Shown: positions 12,591 through 26,244 of the stretch, one piece after another | Layout: every line of letters begins with the position of its first letter | Position numbering within the stretch: position 1 is the stretch's first letter | From: Prochilodus magdalenae | Taxonomy: Eukaryota; Chordata; Actinopteri; Characiformes; Prochilodontidae | Assembly: GCA_024036415.1 (NCBI GenBank) | Contig: JAMWET010003934.1 | Span: forward strand, 863,001 to 927,000 | Length of the DNA: 64,000 nucleotides | Direction of reading: 5' to 3' | Translations under genes and position numbers: made by a program | The notes under the pieces: model-generated | What the model was told of the DNA's origin: nothing | The model's database searches: none | The model's input: the letters and a program-made list of their open reading frames with translations, nothing else

Positions 12591-14700
12591 TATCTGTTAA
12601 ACTAGCAGTCCTTGTTGCTGGGTTGCTGTTTTAGCTGCTAGTAGCTGTGGATTAATAAATGTTGTCTTACAATGTTGATGTTACTATAATTGCTTTTTGT
12701 GAATCTGCTTGGTTGATTTGTGTAACACATGGTTTTCAGCTGGATGCACTGTATCTCCCCAGAGAGCTTTTTGTCTGTGCTTCATGCAGCTTTGACTCAG
12801 TGTGGTTTTTTGAACAAAAGCCTGTGTGATTGTCATTTCTTTTTCACTTTTTTCCATTGCTTTTTTTTTTTTTACTCAGAAACATGGAAAATGTTCCTTT
12901 CCTCGGTTTAGAATAGAGATTCTGCAATATGTACTCTTGTCATATTCTCTTCGTTTTGTATTACATTAACTAAACCGGCTGTCAGGAGACTACAGCTGCA
13001 GACTTCTTGAGTATGCGAGTGGGTGCAATTAAAGTGACTGAGACTAATGGTTGTGCATGGAGTAGATTTGAGTGAACTTCAGTAGATTATTGCACTAAAC
13101 ACGCTCTTATATTGCCTAAATGTTCTTTTAAAAGGCTAAACACTTTTTTTCAAATGCAATTTTCTTAAATAATTTCTGCAGGATTTTGCGCCAGCTCTAA
13201 TTTAAAACAGATTAGAGTCCTCTGGTTTAGTCATTATCCAGTCAGCACATTGCAGAAAGGATATAACTCTTGATAATTTATAACTTCTAATTTTACTTAC
13301 CCTTTTTATATGCCCTTCAGTTTCTCTATTTAAATGTGTTTCTCTACATCCTTTTTTCTTTTTTATTGTTTTTCTATTTGTATTTTTCTCACAGTCATAA
13401 TTTCATGTTTTTTTTGTTTATTTTGCATGCTTATAATAATCTGTTCTTTTGATTCTTTTTTGTTTTGTTTTCTTTTGCATGCAATTCCTGCTTCAGATGG
13501 GATAGTTACTGCTCTGCTGTTCCAGAATGACGGCTTTAAGAAAGGTGTTTGTGGTCTGTCTTTATAAATACTTTAAAAGTAACTGTAGGCTCAGTTTCTC
13601 TACTCTCACAAACAGTCAGAGAGCAAAAGGCTACAGCTGCTTAGTTCTAAATTAAATATGTATATTGTGTGTCTATTTAACTCCAAAGCTTTAAAGTGAT
13701 ATTTTAGCTAGTTTGCCCTGGGACTGTGTGACTAATGATTCTAGCAAGTAATGAGATTCACCAATTTGCATTGTGCTACCTGTATGGATCAATTGCCACG
13801 CATTTACCTCAAACTGTGTTAAGTTGTGATATAATAACAAACATACCTACCTATCGGGTTCCACTGTGTAACATACTATGTTTCTTACCTTTTTATAGAT
13901 TGATTTTTATACACAGAAACATGTTTTTTTGACATTACAGGCAGATGACAATTTAGACTTTGCATGTTGCTAATTGCTGCGGGATACATTTCCATTACTT
14001 GGCTAACCCAAGGGGCTGCATACATTTGTTAACATGTAATTGTTAATCACATGTTGTAATATGTGGACTGAAATGCGAATATAGTTTTCTGCAAAACTAT
14101 CACTTTAAATTCGAATGAACGTAGAGTAAACAGTTCATGTCAAACCATTCAGGATATAATTAGCCTTGTCTTGCCCCTGGCTAGCTTGTTATCCACTCAG
14201 CATCTGCTCTATATGTCTCTTCATAAATTATTCACTCTCTGGATTCCAGCAAGCTATTTTCTGATGAGCAATAGGAAAGAAATGATAGGACTACTTTTTA
14301 CTGCTCACAGTGATTATGCTAGCTTTCTCCAGACTGACAAAATACAACTACTGAAATTAAATGCTTGTTCAGCCCTCCAAAAAACCCTCAAAGCATGAAA
14401 TGAACATTTCAGAGACAAAGATGACAATTTAATTAGTTATCTCTAATAAAATTGGTTCTCCTTCAAAATTATGGCTCACGGAACCTCTTCTCCAGCACAC
14501 TGCTTGCCATTGTACTGCTGGCAGTAATGGACGTGGGTTCGTAAAGGCTAACAAATTGACTCTTGGGACTTTTGAAACACAACCTGATAATGGAACTCTT
14601 CAATAGAATAAAAAGAAGAACAACGTTTGTATATAATGTTACATAAAATGTAATGTATAATATTATAACCTGCACTAGTCATGTCCCTGCAGAATATGTT

Positions 14701-14728
14701 TGTGTTTGTGTGTGTGTGTGTGTGTGTG
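14701..14728. repeat. (TG)n microsatellite
   Basis: About 14 units with one TT interruption. Confidence 0.95.
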
Positions 14729-15179
14729 ATACATGACTCTGTTTGCATCATTATCACTTATACAGGCGTATTGATAAATTAGCTGAACTGAACCCACCAG
14801 TAATTTTCAAATCGCAAAAGATTTACAGGAATTTGTAAGAAAATGAAATGTATTTGGATTTTATGCAGATAAACATTTAGTGAAATCTACAACAACATGT
14901 TCTCAGGTCCCAAATTTTAATCTACGTGAACTGTGCCTGAAGCATTGGCTTATGTGAATTCCTATGAATTTGCAATCATGAGGGTGTTCATTTATCTGAC
15001 ATTCATGTTTTTGTTCATGTTTACATGTTTGTGCATGCCACGATATCTTTCTATGTAATTAAAAGCCCCTTTTACAGTGGTTTAAGTGGACTGTCAATTA
15101 TTTTTAGGTCTTTAAACAACATTACAAAGCTGGGGATTGGAAGGAAATCATTGGATTTGTTTGAAACTATTAGTGTTTG

Positions 15180-15570
15180 TTGGAAACTGATGGAGCTGGA
15201 TAATGTGTTTTGGTTGGGAGTGATGGTGTTTGATGGGGAATGATAATTGTTTGAAAATATATAAATGTTTGGAGAATGTAAAAAAATAAATAATGTTGGT
15301 GAATTTGTTGAAGAATGATACCATTTGGAAAATTATGATGTTTGATAGAGAATTATAGCATTTGTTTGAGAATGATGGTGTTTGGTGTAGAATGATGATG
15401 TTTGCTGGAGAATAATGTATGTGTATCATGGAGGATCTTGGTGTTTGGCTGGTGAAGGCTGGGAAAAGAAGGATGGTGCTTGGTTGGAATTGGTATTGTT
15501 GGTGAATGTTGACATTGGATGGAGAATGATGAATGTTTGGTGGGGAATAGTATTCTTTGGTAGATAATTG
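15180..15570 (+). repeat. degenerate 20-bp satellite, family A, locus 2
   Basis: Units such as GAATGATGGTGTTTGGTGTA and GAATGATGATGTTTGCTGGA are spread over about 390 bp, more eroded than locus 1. They underlie the minus-strand 93-codon ORF at 15148-15429. Confidence 0.85.
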
Positions 15571-18149
15571 TAGGGTGCTGAGTTTATGTGGAAGACCTTT
15601 TAAATTAGAATGTAGAATTCTACCAACTGAGACAGAGTGTCCTGCTGTTCATGTGTGACTTGCTAAAGTCTGCCTGAAGACATAAGTGACTATGTGTAAA
15701 TAAAGCATGAAAGGTCATTTCAAAGGCACACAGACATTATTTTAGTGACAAATACACTGCCACACAAACACCATTACGTCAACACTGCTTAAATTGTAGA
15801 TTGCTTACATCTAAAAGTATTATGTTGCAAAATTTGCACAGTCTTGTTTTAATCCCGAGTGGCCTTGACACTGCCACTAATTTTTAATTTTACAGTCATT
15901 TTACCATAATTGAGTGGTGTTATTAAACGATAACTGGCTCACTCACTGAAAGTTTGGTTTTTGGTAGAGCTGTGACAAATAATCTGGCCTAATTCTCACT
16001 GGCTCTGGAGATCATTTAATTTGACACTAGCATCTTTTTAAATAAAGTACAAAACGAAACCAACAGGAAATATGAAAAATGTCTTAATCAAAATAGCCAG
16101 ATGAATAAAACTTCACAGCCCTTTAAAATGTTATATTGCAAATTACCGCCTCGATCAGTTAACATGAGCACACAGGGGTCACAGACACAGACGATGAGAG
16201 TTTACCCCAGGGGATTGCAATCAGTGTCTTCTTCCTCTCCAATTGTGATACACTGCCATACACACCTTCGCACACACACACAAACACACACTCTAGGGGT
16301 GGTAGTTTGAAAAATGAGTCTAAATTAGATTGGAATAAATGAATATGATTTCCATAATTGGGTAATGTGAGTTAGACGTTTGCTGGAGGTTCAGTTGGAT
16401 GAGCAGAAGCTTCATGAATTCACTGTCAGTTGTAAATTTCATCACTGTCATCTGAAAACCTTGTAGCACTTTTTAACACTTTTTTTTCCCCCCTTTTTTA
16501 ATAATTTTAATAATTTGACACCTTTTTACACAGTGTAAACATTTTCTGATGATTGTGTTACTAGAAATAGTCCAAAATAACTTAGTTACATAGTTACTTT
16601 TCCCTTCTCTTATAAAATAAACCTTTTACATTTCCAGAGATTCACTGAATAACATGCTGTTATATGTAAATAAAATTACCAGAAAAATGTAAGATTCCTG
16701 TTTTTTGTTATGTGTTATACTTTTATTTATTTTATTAATTTTATTATTTTATTTATTTATATATGACAGTAGAATCATGCAGTATCTGAAGCATGATTTT
16801 GTAAAAGATCCCTTAATTTATTTTGCTCATACGTTGCATGTATGCATTTAGTTATAGGTTACCTAATTGAACTATTGACTGCCAAACAAAGAAAAATATT
16901 GATCACTTTTATTACAACATTTAAGGCCATTCATGTTTTCTTGAGGTCGGATTCGAGTTGGGCAGATATTTTGTACACCCGCTCCGCACAAATCAAAGTC
17001 TGTAGTTGTGTCTGACTGACAGCCAGTGAGCGAGCCAACAAGCATTTAAATCAACTGTGTTAAAACCACTGTAACCTATAGCTTTAATAAAACACAGGTT
17101 TCTTAGAGCTGTCTACCATTCCCTCCTTCTGCTGTCATTAGATGTCTAAACTGCAAGGCAGAGTGTTCAAGTAAATTAAATGTTCTGTTGGCATATTGGC
17201 TAACCTTTAACTCTCACCTCTGCAGTTGCCGCAGTCACTCCTTATTGATTGTAACTATGCCACAGCTAAACCAGTTGCCACAGCTTCACCACTGATTTGC
17301 CAACCCAACCCCAACCCAACATGGTTTGAGACCAGTGTGCATGCATTCGTTCTGCAATTAGCACCATGCTAAATAGCATATAAGGTTCCATTACTAATTA
17401 GCTACATTAACAGGTTAGTTACATCTGCTGCTAAACTAAAGAAAGTTTTACTGGTATCATAAAATAGGAATTCTCCATTCGTACTGCAGTGTACTCGGCC
17501 CACAGTACTGGGAGATGGAGATTAACTGTTATTCATTGAGATGTGACAAAAACAGAGGGATGTGTGCAGCCTAAAGCTGAAGGTCAAAGTCTGTCTCTGA
17601 ATGACGCCGCTCTTTGTCATTGTGTGGCCATCTTGAGCTTTGCTCAGTCCCTCTGACGTGTAGTTTATACCTTTTGGTCAAAATGAATCACATCATCGTC
17701 ACTTCACAAAGTGACCTACAGAGTTGGTGCAGTGTTGCAGTATGCTTGGCTAAAGCAGAGAAAAACAGGGTAGACCTACCATAGAAATGCAGTGACCCTG
17801 TAACCTATATTATTACATATAGCTTCTTACAAATATAATATCCATGTGGGGGATATGCTAGACCCATGTCCTGGCACTGTATAAAAACTGTGTATGTGTG
17901 TGTGAGCGCACGTCATTGATTGCTCCGTGCGTGTTTTTCAAACTCGATCAATCCCACCCTGCGGAATAAACAAGGCGATGGCTTCCGCATCTGTTCAGTT
18001 GCTCAGAGGCTACAGTGTGTGTCCACATGCTCTTTTACCACAGATCCTCTGCTTTTCCTCCAAACACTACAACATTCAGTCTGTGTCTGAAGAAACTGCT
18101 GTAGTGTGCAGCTCATTTTTTTTTATAATCTGCAGCATGATTACTTAGT

Positions 18150-18400
18150 CAGTGAATGTTGATTCAGTAACTACTATAAACGATTCAGTATATACTTTTA
18201 ATTATTCAGTAATAAATAATTATTTATTAAGTATGTACTAAAATTATTCAGTAACCAAAATTGAAATGTTCAGTTTCTATTATAATTTATTTAGTAACTA
18301 CTATGAAGTGTCACTTCAATACCCTACATTATGTAATATCTACTATTTACTGTATTATTCAGTAAGTATGGTTGACAAAGCTCAGTAATAATGCGAGTGA
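18150..18400 (+). repeat. degenerate ATTCAGTAACTACTAT repeat, locus 1
   Basis: ATTCAGTA recurs at about 21-22 bp or multiples (18,162 onward), often followed by ACTACTATAAA. It is a third degenerate short-period family, AT-rich. Confidence 0.7.
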
Positions 18401-18724
18401 GGATATGTGGACCCACTAACAGATCCATAGAATGTAAGTGTGGCAGATGCAGTGTGACAATTTAAATTTCATTTATTCATGCATAGTGTTCAAAATTAGC
18501 CTCCTTATTTGCAGTGGAGGTGACTAATGTGTGATGATAAGAATTATTGGTATACTACCAGTTTAAAATGGATTAATGCTGAGACTAAAAACACCCAAAC
18601 AGAGTATGTGAATATCTGGCAAGCTAGACAGCTTTGTTTTGTAGCCACCGTCTTAAAACCTAAATTTGGTGATGTCATGCCAAGTGGCCTATGTAGTCAT
18701 TCCTCAATATTACTTATTTAATTA

Positions 18725-19030
18725 TATTACTCTGTGCTTCGGTTTGTTTTGGTTTATAGCTTCTCCCTCTTGTTTTACCCCTCACTTGTCCTTTCCCAGT
18801 TGTTCTTTGTCAGACCTGTTTTTTTTTTTTATTCTTGCATATTTTTACCCCTAGTTGTTTGTCTTGTGTTTTATCTTCCTGCCAGTTTTACTGTTTCTCT
18901 AATTTTGGTTTCTTTAAGCTCTTTGTGTGGTTAAAGTTTTTTTTGTTACATTGGTTTCTTGGATCTTGGATTTTATTAAACCTTCTGACTTGCACTTGCA
19001 TTCTGCATCTTTGTCTCTTTCCTCTTTACA
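18725..19030 (+). repeat. pyrimidine-rich sequence, possible LTR remnant
   Basis: A T/C-rich stretch ends with TTGGATTTTATTAAACC and GCATCTTTGTCTC, similar in style to the segment at 7.1 kb. No boundaries are visible. Confidence 0.3.
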
Positions 19031-19044
19031 ACAGTATGCTGTTT

Positions 19045-19560
19045 CTAATAACCACAGTTCCATAAATGTTGGGACAGTATGTGAAAAGCAAATATAAACA
19101 GAAAAGAGTAATTGGTAAATTCTGTTTGGTCTCTATACCTCTATAAAACATATGATCATTCTGAATGTACCTGCAAAACACTCCAAACTGCGTTTCGAAG
19201 ATTATGCTGTTGTAACACATACAGAATGTTACTTGATGTTCTCATGTTGAAATAAGCATTACCACCTGTCTTAAACGCAGCACAAGTTGCTGCAAAATGT
19301 GTTTAGCATTAAAGGTGCTTTTACACATGTGCAACACACCCACTAATAGTCCTCCATACCATGACAGACCCTGACTTGTTTAGAACTTGGCAACATTCTG
19401 TATGGTCCTCTCTTTTTTGGCCCAGAACACATTATTCTTTATATCTAGAAAATCAGGCAGGTACCCCATTTACATGTTTCCACTGAGCATCAGTCTATTT
19501 CAAATCAGACTGAGGCCAAAAGAGTCACATGCAATAGATTTACATCCTTTAATTTTCACA
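19045..19560 (-). mobile_element. degraded mariner-type relic
   Basis: The start TTCCATAAATGTTGGGACAG and later CCTCCATACCATGACAGACC, TTTTTTGGCCCAGAACACAT and CAGACTGAGGCCAAAAGAGT follow the order of a reverse-oriented mariner transposon. Similarity is patchy and ends are uncertain. Confidence 0.5.
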
Positions 19561-19569
19561 CATACGGTG

Positions 19570-21250
19570 TATCTGTATTTCTACTCTGTCTGAGTGCTCA
19601 TCCACTCTGTTCTGACTGGTCAATTGCCAGAGCAGCATCCTGCTACAAGTTCCACCCCCACAGCGCTGTGCCATATCCAAGTCATGCAGAACGAGTTGGT
19701 AGAAACAGTCATCCTTTGCAAGCTAGACTGGAGCAGGTCGATTCTGAGCAGCAAGTTATTGCTATTTTAGCTCTCTCTGCGTTGTATGAAGGTGTACCAA
19801 AACCGCCAGCAGGCAGGTGTTACGAGATGATGCCACTTTGAAACAGAAAAAAAGGCCTGAAATTTCAGGGGGCAGCTGATAAAAGTGGCTTATGTAGGAG
19901 AGAGTTTACAAAGTTACAAAGCCTAAAGTCGAAAACTCTGGTGCCCTCTGGTTTTGACTTTTGCAAACTGTTTACATGCCTTAAAAGCTACACCATGCGG
20001 TAAAGGAAAAGGAGAATTGCAAAAGTGGACCCCTTTGCTTTGTCACTGCATTCGTCCCATTGCTTTCTGTTGTACTTGCAGCTTATCTGCACAAGCTTTA
20101 GCTTTTCTGTAGATGTTTTGAAACTGGGTTTGTAGAAGAAGGGGCTTTGGCAACTGCGTTTTTTTAGTTCAAATGCTGTTCTATAAAGTAAAATGATTTA
20201 GAGAACATGATGCTGATGTGAGCTACTCCACCTGTGTGAGCTCGGGCTGCTTTTCTTTTTTTGTAAAAGACATTTTCTCCATGTGAAGCTAAAACAGCCA
20301 ATAAGCTTCATTAGCCTCCGAATGTCAAGAGCGCTTTCATCTCTCTGCATAATGAATGTGTCTTCCTTAATCCCAACGAGAGCGCCGTGCTTCTCTCCAC
20401 TTTGAAGTTGTTTTTTTCTGTTTCGTTTTGTTTTGAGCAGGAGAAAAGAAAGTGACAGGGAAAAAAGACTAGAATATGACACCATATGTGGGTGGCTAAT
20501 AAAAAGCAGTCTCCATGGAAACAAACAAATTTGATGCATGAAGTAATGAGTTTGAAGGTGTGTGAGGTTTATCATACAGTGGATGTTTTGAGGTGTGTGT
20601 CGTTTGCTGACATGGAGGAACCTCCTTGAAGGTCACACACAGTGAATTCTGTGTAAAAACTGGGATATTACAAACAGAGGAGAAGGTTAAAGAAATTACT
20701 GCATGGTGACTTAATGCTCATCTGGAAAAGTGATGCTGCATTTGCATTAGAGCAGAGCGCAAGAGATTTTTGTTATGGCCTCCATTATTTGGGGAGCAAC
20801 AACAGTAATTATAAGTTTCAAAACTTTATGCAAGTTTGCAGTTTTCACAGTGTGCTGCAGTGCATTTCGTCATGCATCACACTCATATTCAAACAGCACT
20901 GAGAAATCAGAATCAGATGAGAGAATTTTAGCAGGAGATGTTTGGATTGGCTTAGATTTTTGAAGACAAAAATTTATCATCTGTATTTCATTAGAGCATA
21001 AAATTTGCCTAGAACTGTGTCTGGAGAGCTGAAAAGTTGGCAATTCAAGCAATTCAAGTCACTGTATTTTGAATGTGGCATAAGAATGATCTAAATTTTG
21101 TTTGGTAAAAGAATACTCTAAATTTGTTTAAAAATACATATATGATTTTTATTATTAGATATATTAATGTTAATTAATAACATTCATGGCATGTAATGCA
21201 ATGCAAGAGTTAGCCAAGACAGAGACATAACCAATAGAAACAAAACATCT
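19570..21250. other. intron, no gene seen
   Basis: The 125-codon minus ORF at 20198-20575 is the longest in the window but has no recognisable domain, and its C-rich and K-rich ends follow T/A runs. I treat it as chance. Confidence 0.6.
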
Positions 21251-21254
21251 CATG

Positions 21255-21603
21255 CTTAAATAAACAAACATCACTCACTTCTGCCCTCTAAAGGTGTTAT
21301 TAACAAACATCAAATAAACAAACATTACTCACTGCTGCCCTCTAAAGGTGTTATTAACAAACATCAAATAAACATACATTACTCACCGCTGCCCTCTAAA
21401 GGTGTTATTAACAAACACCAAATAAACATACATTACTCACTGCCGCCCTCTAAAGGTGTTATTAACAAACATCAAATAAACAAACATTACTCACTGTGGC
21501 CCTCTGAAGGTGTTATTAACAAACGTTATATAAACAAACAATAGTTACTGCTGCTCTCTAAAGGTGTTATTAACAAACATCAACATTAACATATTAACAA
21601 ACA
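21255..21603 (+). repeat. 54-bp tandem repeat, six copies
   Basis: GTGTTATTAACAAAC starts at 21294, 21348, 21402, 21456, 21510 and 21564: an exact 54-bp period with six units and a decaying partial unit. Each unit has CACTGCTGCCCTCTAAAGG with few changes. There are stops in all frames, so it is not coding. Confidence 0.96.
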
Positions 21604-21989
21604 TGTAGTTAGAGAAAAAAAAAAAGCAGAAAACACCACTACAGACACAATGACAAATATTCCCTTCTATAACACTGACTTGTGAGGCAGCACAGGCAGC
21701 AAGGAATTGAGACAGTTACCCTCGGTTTTAGACCCAGCCAATGTGTAATACACAGGGGAACAGATCACATGGGTCACTATGGCAACAAAGCGTTTGGAAT
21801 GCAGGATGTATGGAATTTTCAGATTTTCTCTGTGACACTCTGTGTTGCACCATGGTCAGTGAAGGTCAATATAGTGTAAAAGAAAAAAAAGTCTTAGCTG
21901 CAGGATATACATGCTTGAATATGAAGAACATGAAGCAACATGAAAAAAGGTTCTCATTTCTTCTTCATCTTTAGTTTTAAATGATCTGC

Positions 21990-22110
21990 TGTGGTTAATA
22001 TATTATTTGGTTGGTGGATCATTCTCAGCACAGCAGTGTCACTGACACAGTAGGCGTGATGGAAGTGTGGGTGTTGCTGGTAGGGTGTTGTTGACACAGT
22101 GTTGTTGCTG
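21990..22110 (-). repeat. dispersed fish repeat fragment
   Basis: TTGGTGGATCATTCTCAGCA and CAGCAGTGTCACTGACACAG match, in the opposite sense, the repeat at 52,560-52,870. Only the end is present. Confidence 0.6.
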
Positions 22111-22919
22111 AGGTTTTACACACATCACATGTTATTGCTACATGTACTTTATTCAAATGCTGAAGAGATTTCCATTGTAAATTAATAATGCTGTATATTA
22201 CATCAACAAAGCACTGTCTTTCAATTTACTGACCGTTGCTCAACCTTATAACTCAGGCACCTTCTAGCATCTGTAACACAGTTTAACAGACAGCTGTTTC
22301 AGTAGTGCCAAAGAAAATTTAGAAACACAAATAAACACAACATATGCAACATGCTACTTTCAAAATTAAACTGGCCTTACAGGACCTTCAGTGCAGACTT
22401 ATTTTGCACTTAATTTATTTTTAGGTTATTCAACCAATAAAACCATTTAGTCACTCAATATAAAATTAAGAGGTTTAACATCACTTAATTTAAGGAGGAG
22501 GTTTTAGCAACAAAATCTACTGCTTCAGTGAGCTGATGCTAAAGCCAACAGGGACCCAGCCAGTAATCAAAGATGTGAGTGCCAGCCGTGTTTAATATGA
22601 TTGATTTGAAGGTAACTTGGAAGCTAAATTAAGAGTAATGCTAACCAGTTATGCCACGGATTTAGTTCTTCCTACCTTAGATGCAGAATAAAGCTTCACA
22701 TGGTTCTGTTGAAAAAAAAAAAAAACATTGCTTCCCTCCAGTTACATGCCAGTGAACACAGCATTAGTCTGTCCGTTAATAGTTTTGCCATTGAGTTATG
22801 TCTTCCACAGAGATTACTTCCTTTTTTCAGCTTCATGAATGAAATAAACAACTATCCAACTTTTCTTAACTTAAGTAATAATTTACTTGTAGATGTAAAA
22901 GCAATTTTCTTGCTGCAGG

Positions 22920-23740
22920 TGTGTTAACACCTGGTGGAGCATTTCAGAACTGATTAGCATAACTTGCAACAGATCAGTAGCATTATTGGGTAGAAAAAGA
23001 GCATCCCAAAGAGACTTTTAGAAGAAAACATGGGGAGGGGGGGTCACAATTCTATGTAACACTTCATGGAAAAATAGTGACACAATTTAAGAAAATGTTT
23101 TTTAAGTGGGACTTGGGGATTTAATCAATAATGCAATAAAATACAATACATAATATCACACATCTCTGAATGCTATTGGCCCTCAGGCAGCACTGCATTA
23201 AAAACAGACACATTTCTGTAGGGCAAATCTCTGCATGGGCTCAGTAACGCACAATTCATCACTGTATCCACAAATGTAAGTAAAAGCTCTTCCATGCACA
23301 GAAGAAGCCTGTCACATTTTCTGGACCTGAACTAATTTAAGATAGACTGAGGTGAAGTGGAAAAGTGTCCTGTGGTTCAAAAATCAAAAATTGGAATTCT
23401 TTTTAGAAACTCATGGCCAGCTTGTTATTAGCCCACAGTTCAAACACTGCGAGGAGATTCTGAAATCCTGAAGCAAGAATGGGAAACATTACGCTTTCTA
23501 CAGCAGTTGGTCTCCTCAGTTCCCAAACATCTCTTGTTGTGTTAAAAGAGGAGGTGTAAACTACACAGTAGTAAACATGCACTTGTTCCAAATAGTTTGA
23601 CATGTGTTGCTAACACCAAAATTAAAATGGGCATATATTTTTCCAAAGTTTTAACATCTGATATGTTGACCATTTTCAGTTAAATATTTGGTTTTATATG
23701 AGTTGCTTATTTTCTGTATATTTTGCACAATGCCCAACAT
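22920..23740 (+). mobile_element. mariner-type transposon relic
   Basis: Ordered blocks match a common fish mariner: GGTAGAAAAAGAGCATCCCA near 22,990, then GCCCTCAGGCAGCACTGCAT near 23,180, CTCTGCATGGGCTCAGTAAC, GACTGAGGTGAAGTGGAAAA near 23,347, and a 3' terminal part TTAAAATGGGCATATATTTT near 23,621 followed by ATCTGATATGTTGACC. All transposase frames are broken and segments are missing. Ends were not resolved to the base. Confidence 0.75.
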
Positions 23741-23759
23741 TAAAAGAGGGTTGTAATTT

Positions 23760-25940
23760 TGGAAAAGATTAGTTGTGTGCTGCTATGTTTTTTATTAATG
23801 TAGAAAAGTGTTTACATGGTGAATATCTTCACACTACTACAAGTCATACAAGACCAGATTCCAAATCTCTTTAAAAAATATGTTTAAAATCACAGATTTG
23901 GAAGGACCATACAATGAAATGGTTTTCTTACAGCTTACAGCAAGCTGATTGGCACTGCTCTTCAAACAGATGTAATGTCGCACATTATGAAGAACGTTAT
24001 GAGCTTTCAAATTAATATTTTATCCAGTGACCAGTCTCTGCCTTTACAACGTCTGTGTCTTGGGTTCTGTCACTTATGAGAGGATTAAGAGGATCTTAAA
24101 ATTAAAGTTGAGGAAACTTTTCTTTGCTTGAGAACTTTGCTGTTTTTAACTGAAATTCAGAATCGGTTCAGATTTTGATGTGACAGAGTTTAAAATGCTC
24201 TCTTAGTCATATCATTTAGTGATTGATTTTAAAGGCAGCCCTGAACTATTTGTCCTGTGGGTCAAAGTCATTTTTGCTGTCCTTAAGCCAGTCTGTCTAA
24301 ACTTTCAGATAGGAGAATCCATAAAGTAATCGCCATTAATATTCTGGAGTGCTCACAGAGATTTTGGCATTAATTAAAGATTGATTGAGCCAGTAGACAC
24401 TTATTGATATGGTCATGCTCAGTTTAAACCCAGTGCATGCTCAGTCAATCTTCTGTTCTTCTAGTGGTATATGATGACGTGATTATTTTAGGTTGCTTTC
24501 TGATCAGTTCCTACAGTATGTTTTAAACTATGTCTATGTTAAAATTATGTCTATGTTTAAAATGTCCACCCGAGTTTCCCAAAAGTAATTACACAGACTT
24601 GATCAAACTAGCAGAGACTTACCTTTTCATTTGCTAGCCTTTTATAATGCAACATAGGCTCTGGTGTATAATTCACTGAATAAGTACTGGCCAAAGAGAT
24701 TAAGAGCAAAAGCAATGGTGCTATTAGAGATGTTCCATTAGACTTTCCTAATGGGTTCTCAGTAGCTGGCTAAAGTGTTTATCTGGACACAGACCGTTGC
24801 ATGCTTACTGATGAGGCCACAGTGCTAACAAAGCTTTCTTTTAAAGAGAGGTTAAAAGATATAGATTCATCACAAGCTTATTATGTTATCCCTGCATTGT
24901 AGAACAGTACATGGAACTTATTCTTATTTACTTTCAGCTTTATTAACTCCACTAACCTGTGAAACATGTGCCTTATATTCTGATTTAGATGTTGAAATTG
25001 TGAAACAATTTTAAAAGGCAATTTAATGGAACAAGAATCTCTGTTTTATGCCCTAAATTTAAATGTTTAAGGCCCTGTAACTTAGTTGTTTTAAAATTAA
25101 AAACCCAGATTGCTGCCCAGCTATGCTTTTTTACATACTGAATACACTTGTAACTTTATTTAAAATCTGTCTTGATACAATTAGGGACAGTGGAATATCA
25201 CATTAGTTGAAAACTTTGTAAACAATTCCATATGTCCCCAGACTTTTGAAAGACTGTGGGTGTGTATGTGTGCGTACATGTGTTTTGTTGCTCTTTCAAA
25301 AGGCAGTGTGTTTGTGTTTATGACAGAATTGTGTGGGCGAGAGAAAGCGTCATGGCCAATTTGGGTAGAAAAGAGACGAGTCTGCTTAATGGGATGTGGG
25401 GTGTTTGGGACCATGCGACATTTGCTCAGACATAAAGATTTTAGTTTTAGTTAGTTTTAGTGCCTAAAGCATTGAGTTCACTGAGCTAACCTCTCTTCAA
25501 CTGTAGCAGCAGAGGAAAAACTCTAATATTATTATATTATTATAGTAATTGTGGCTTTTTTTTTGCCTTGGTCATTAGCATATATTAGGTCTTATATCAG
25601 GGAAAGTTAACATTTGCTTGATTTTTTTTTTGTGAACACTAAAGTTTTAATATATGCTATTCACTCTCTTTTCCATATAGACCATATATAGCTCTGATTT
25701 AAACTTTACATATACTCTTTGGGGCAGAATGAGTGTCTTTGATGGAAAACATGCACAAGCTTTCATTTGTTTTATGTTCCTGAATTGGACACAGGGTAAA
25801 ATCCGTTCGCACATACATCCACTCTTTAAAATTATTAATTCACTGTTATAAAAGTTCAAAAATGCATTTTAACATGCCATTGCCAAGGTCTCTTAACTTT
25901 CTGAAATGATCTTGACTGACTACAGCTGGTACATTCTCTG
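23760..25940. other. intron, nothing specific
   Basis: AT-rich sequence without recognised repeats or exons. Confidence 0.6.
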
Positions 25941-25959
25941 GTACTCTAGCACTCATTAG

Positions 25960-26240
25960 ATTGACCAAAAGTCCAAGAAGTTCAGTGCAGATTTGAGAAA
26001 TATGTGCATAGATTTACACAAGTCAGAAATGTCTCTTGGAGCCATTTCTAAGCAACTGCAGATTCCAAGTTCATCAGTTCAAACAAGTGTAGGTAGGTAC
26101 AGGGGAAGCGTATCCACTTTGACAAGGTCTGGAAGAAAATTCAAACTGTCAGCTGAGACTGAGAGCTGAGAGTTGCACCAATTCCTTCAGAAGTTGCTAA
26201 AGGGCACCACAGTTTCCAAACTAAAAAAGCTGGGAAAGGT
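25960..26240 (+). mobile_element. Tc1-like transposase N-terminal relic
   Basis: The plus strand encodes SLGAISKQLQIPSSSVQT, then a SVSTLTRSGRKFKLSAET block: the helix-turn-helix and linker of a Tc1-like transposase, with a small frame break between. The catalytic half is absent, because a different element follows directly. Confidence 0.75.
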
Positions 26241-26244
26241 GAGT

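Larger units (their letters stand above)
12600..18145. other. intron between repeats, no gene seen
   Basis: Apart from the family A array at 15.2 kb and the TG tract at 14.7 kb, this is AT-rich with T-rich stretches (12,820-12,870; 13,340-13,480) and no coding signal. Confidence 0.6.

Noticed and set aside
20198..20575. Longest unassigned ORF (125 codons, minus)
   Set aside because: No recognisable domain, low-complexity ends, no splice or promoter context; expected length range for chance ORFs in 64 kb.
21255..21603. CRISPR-like array
   Set aside because: Regular spacing, but the whole 54-bp unit is repeated with no unique spacers, in a vertebrate intron.
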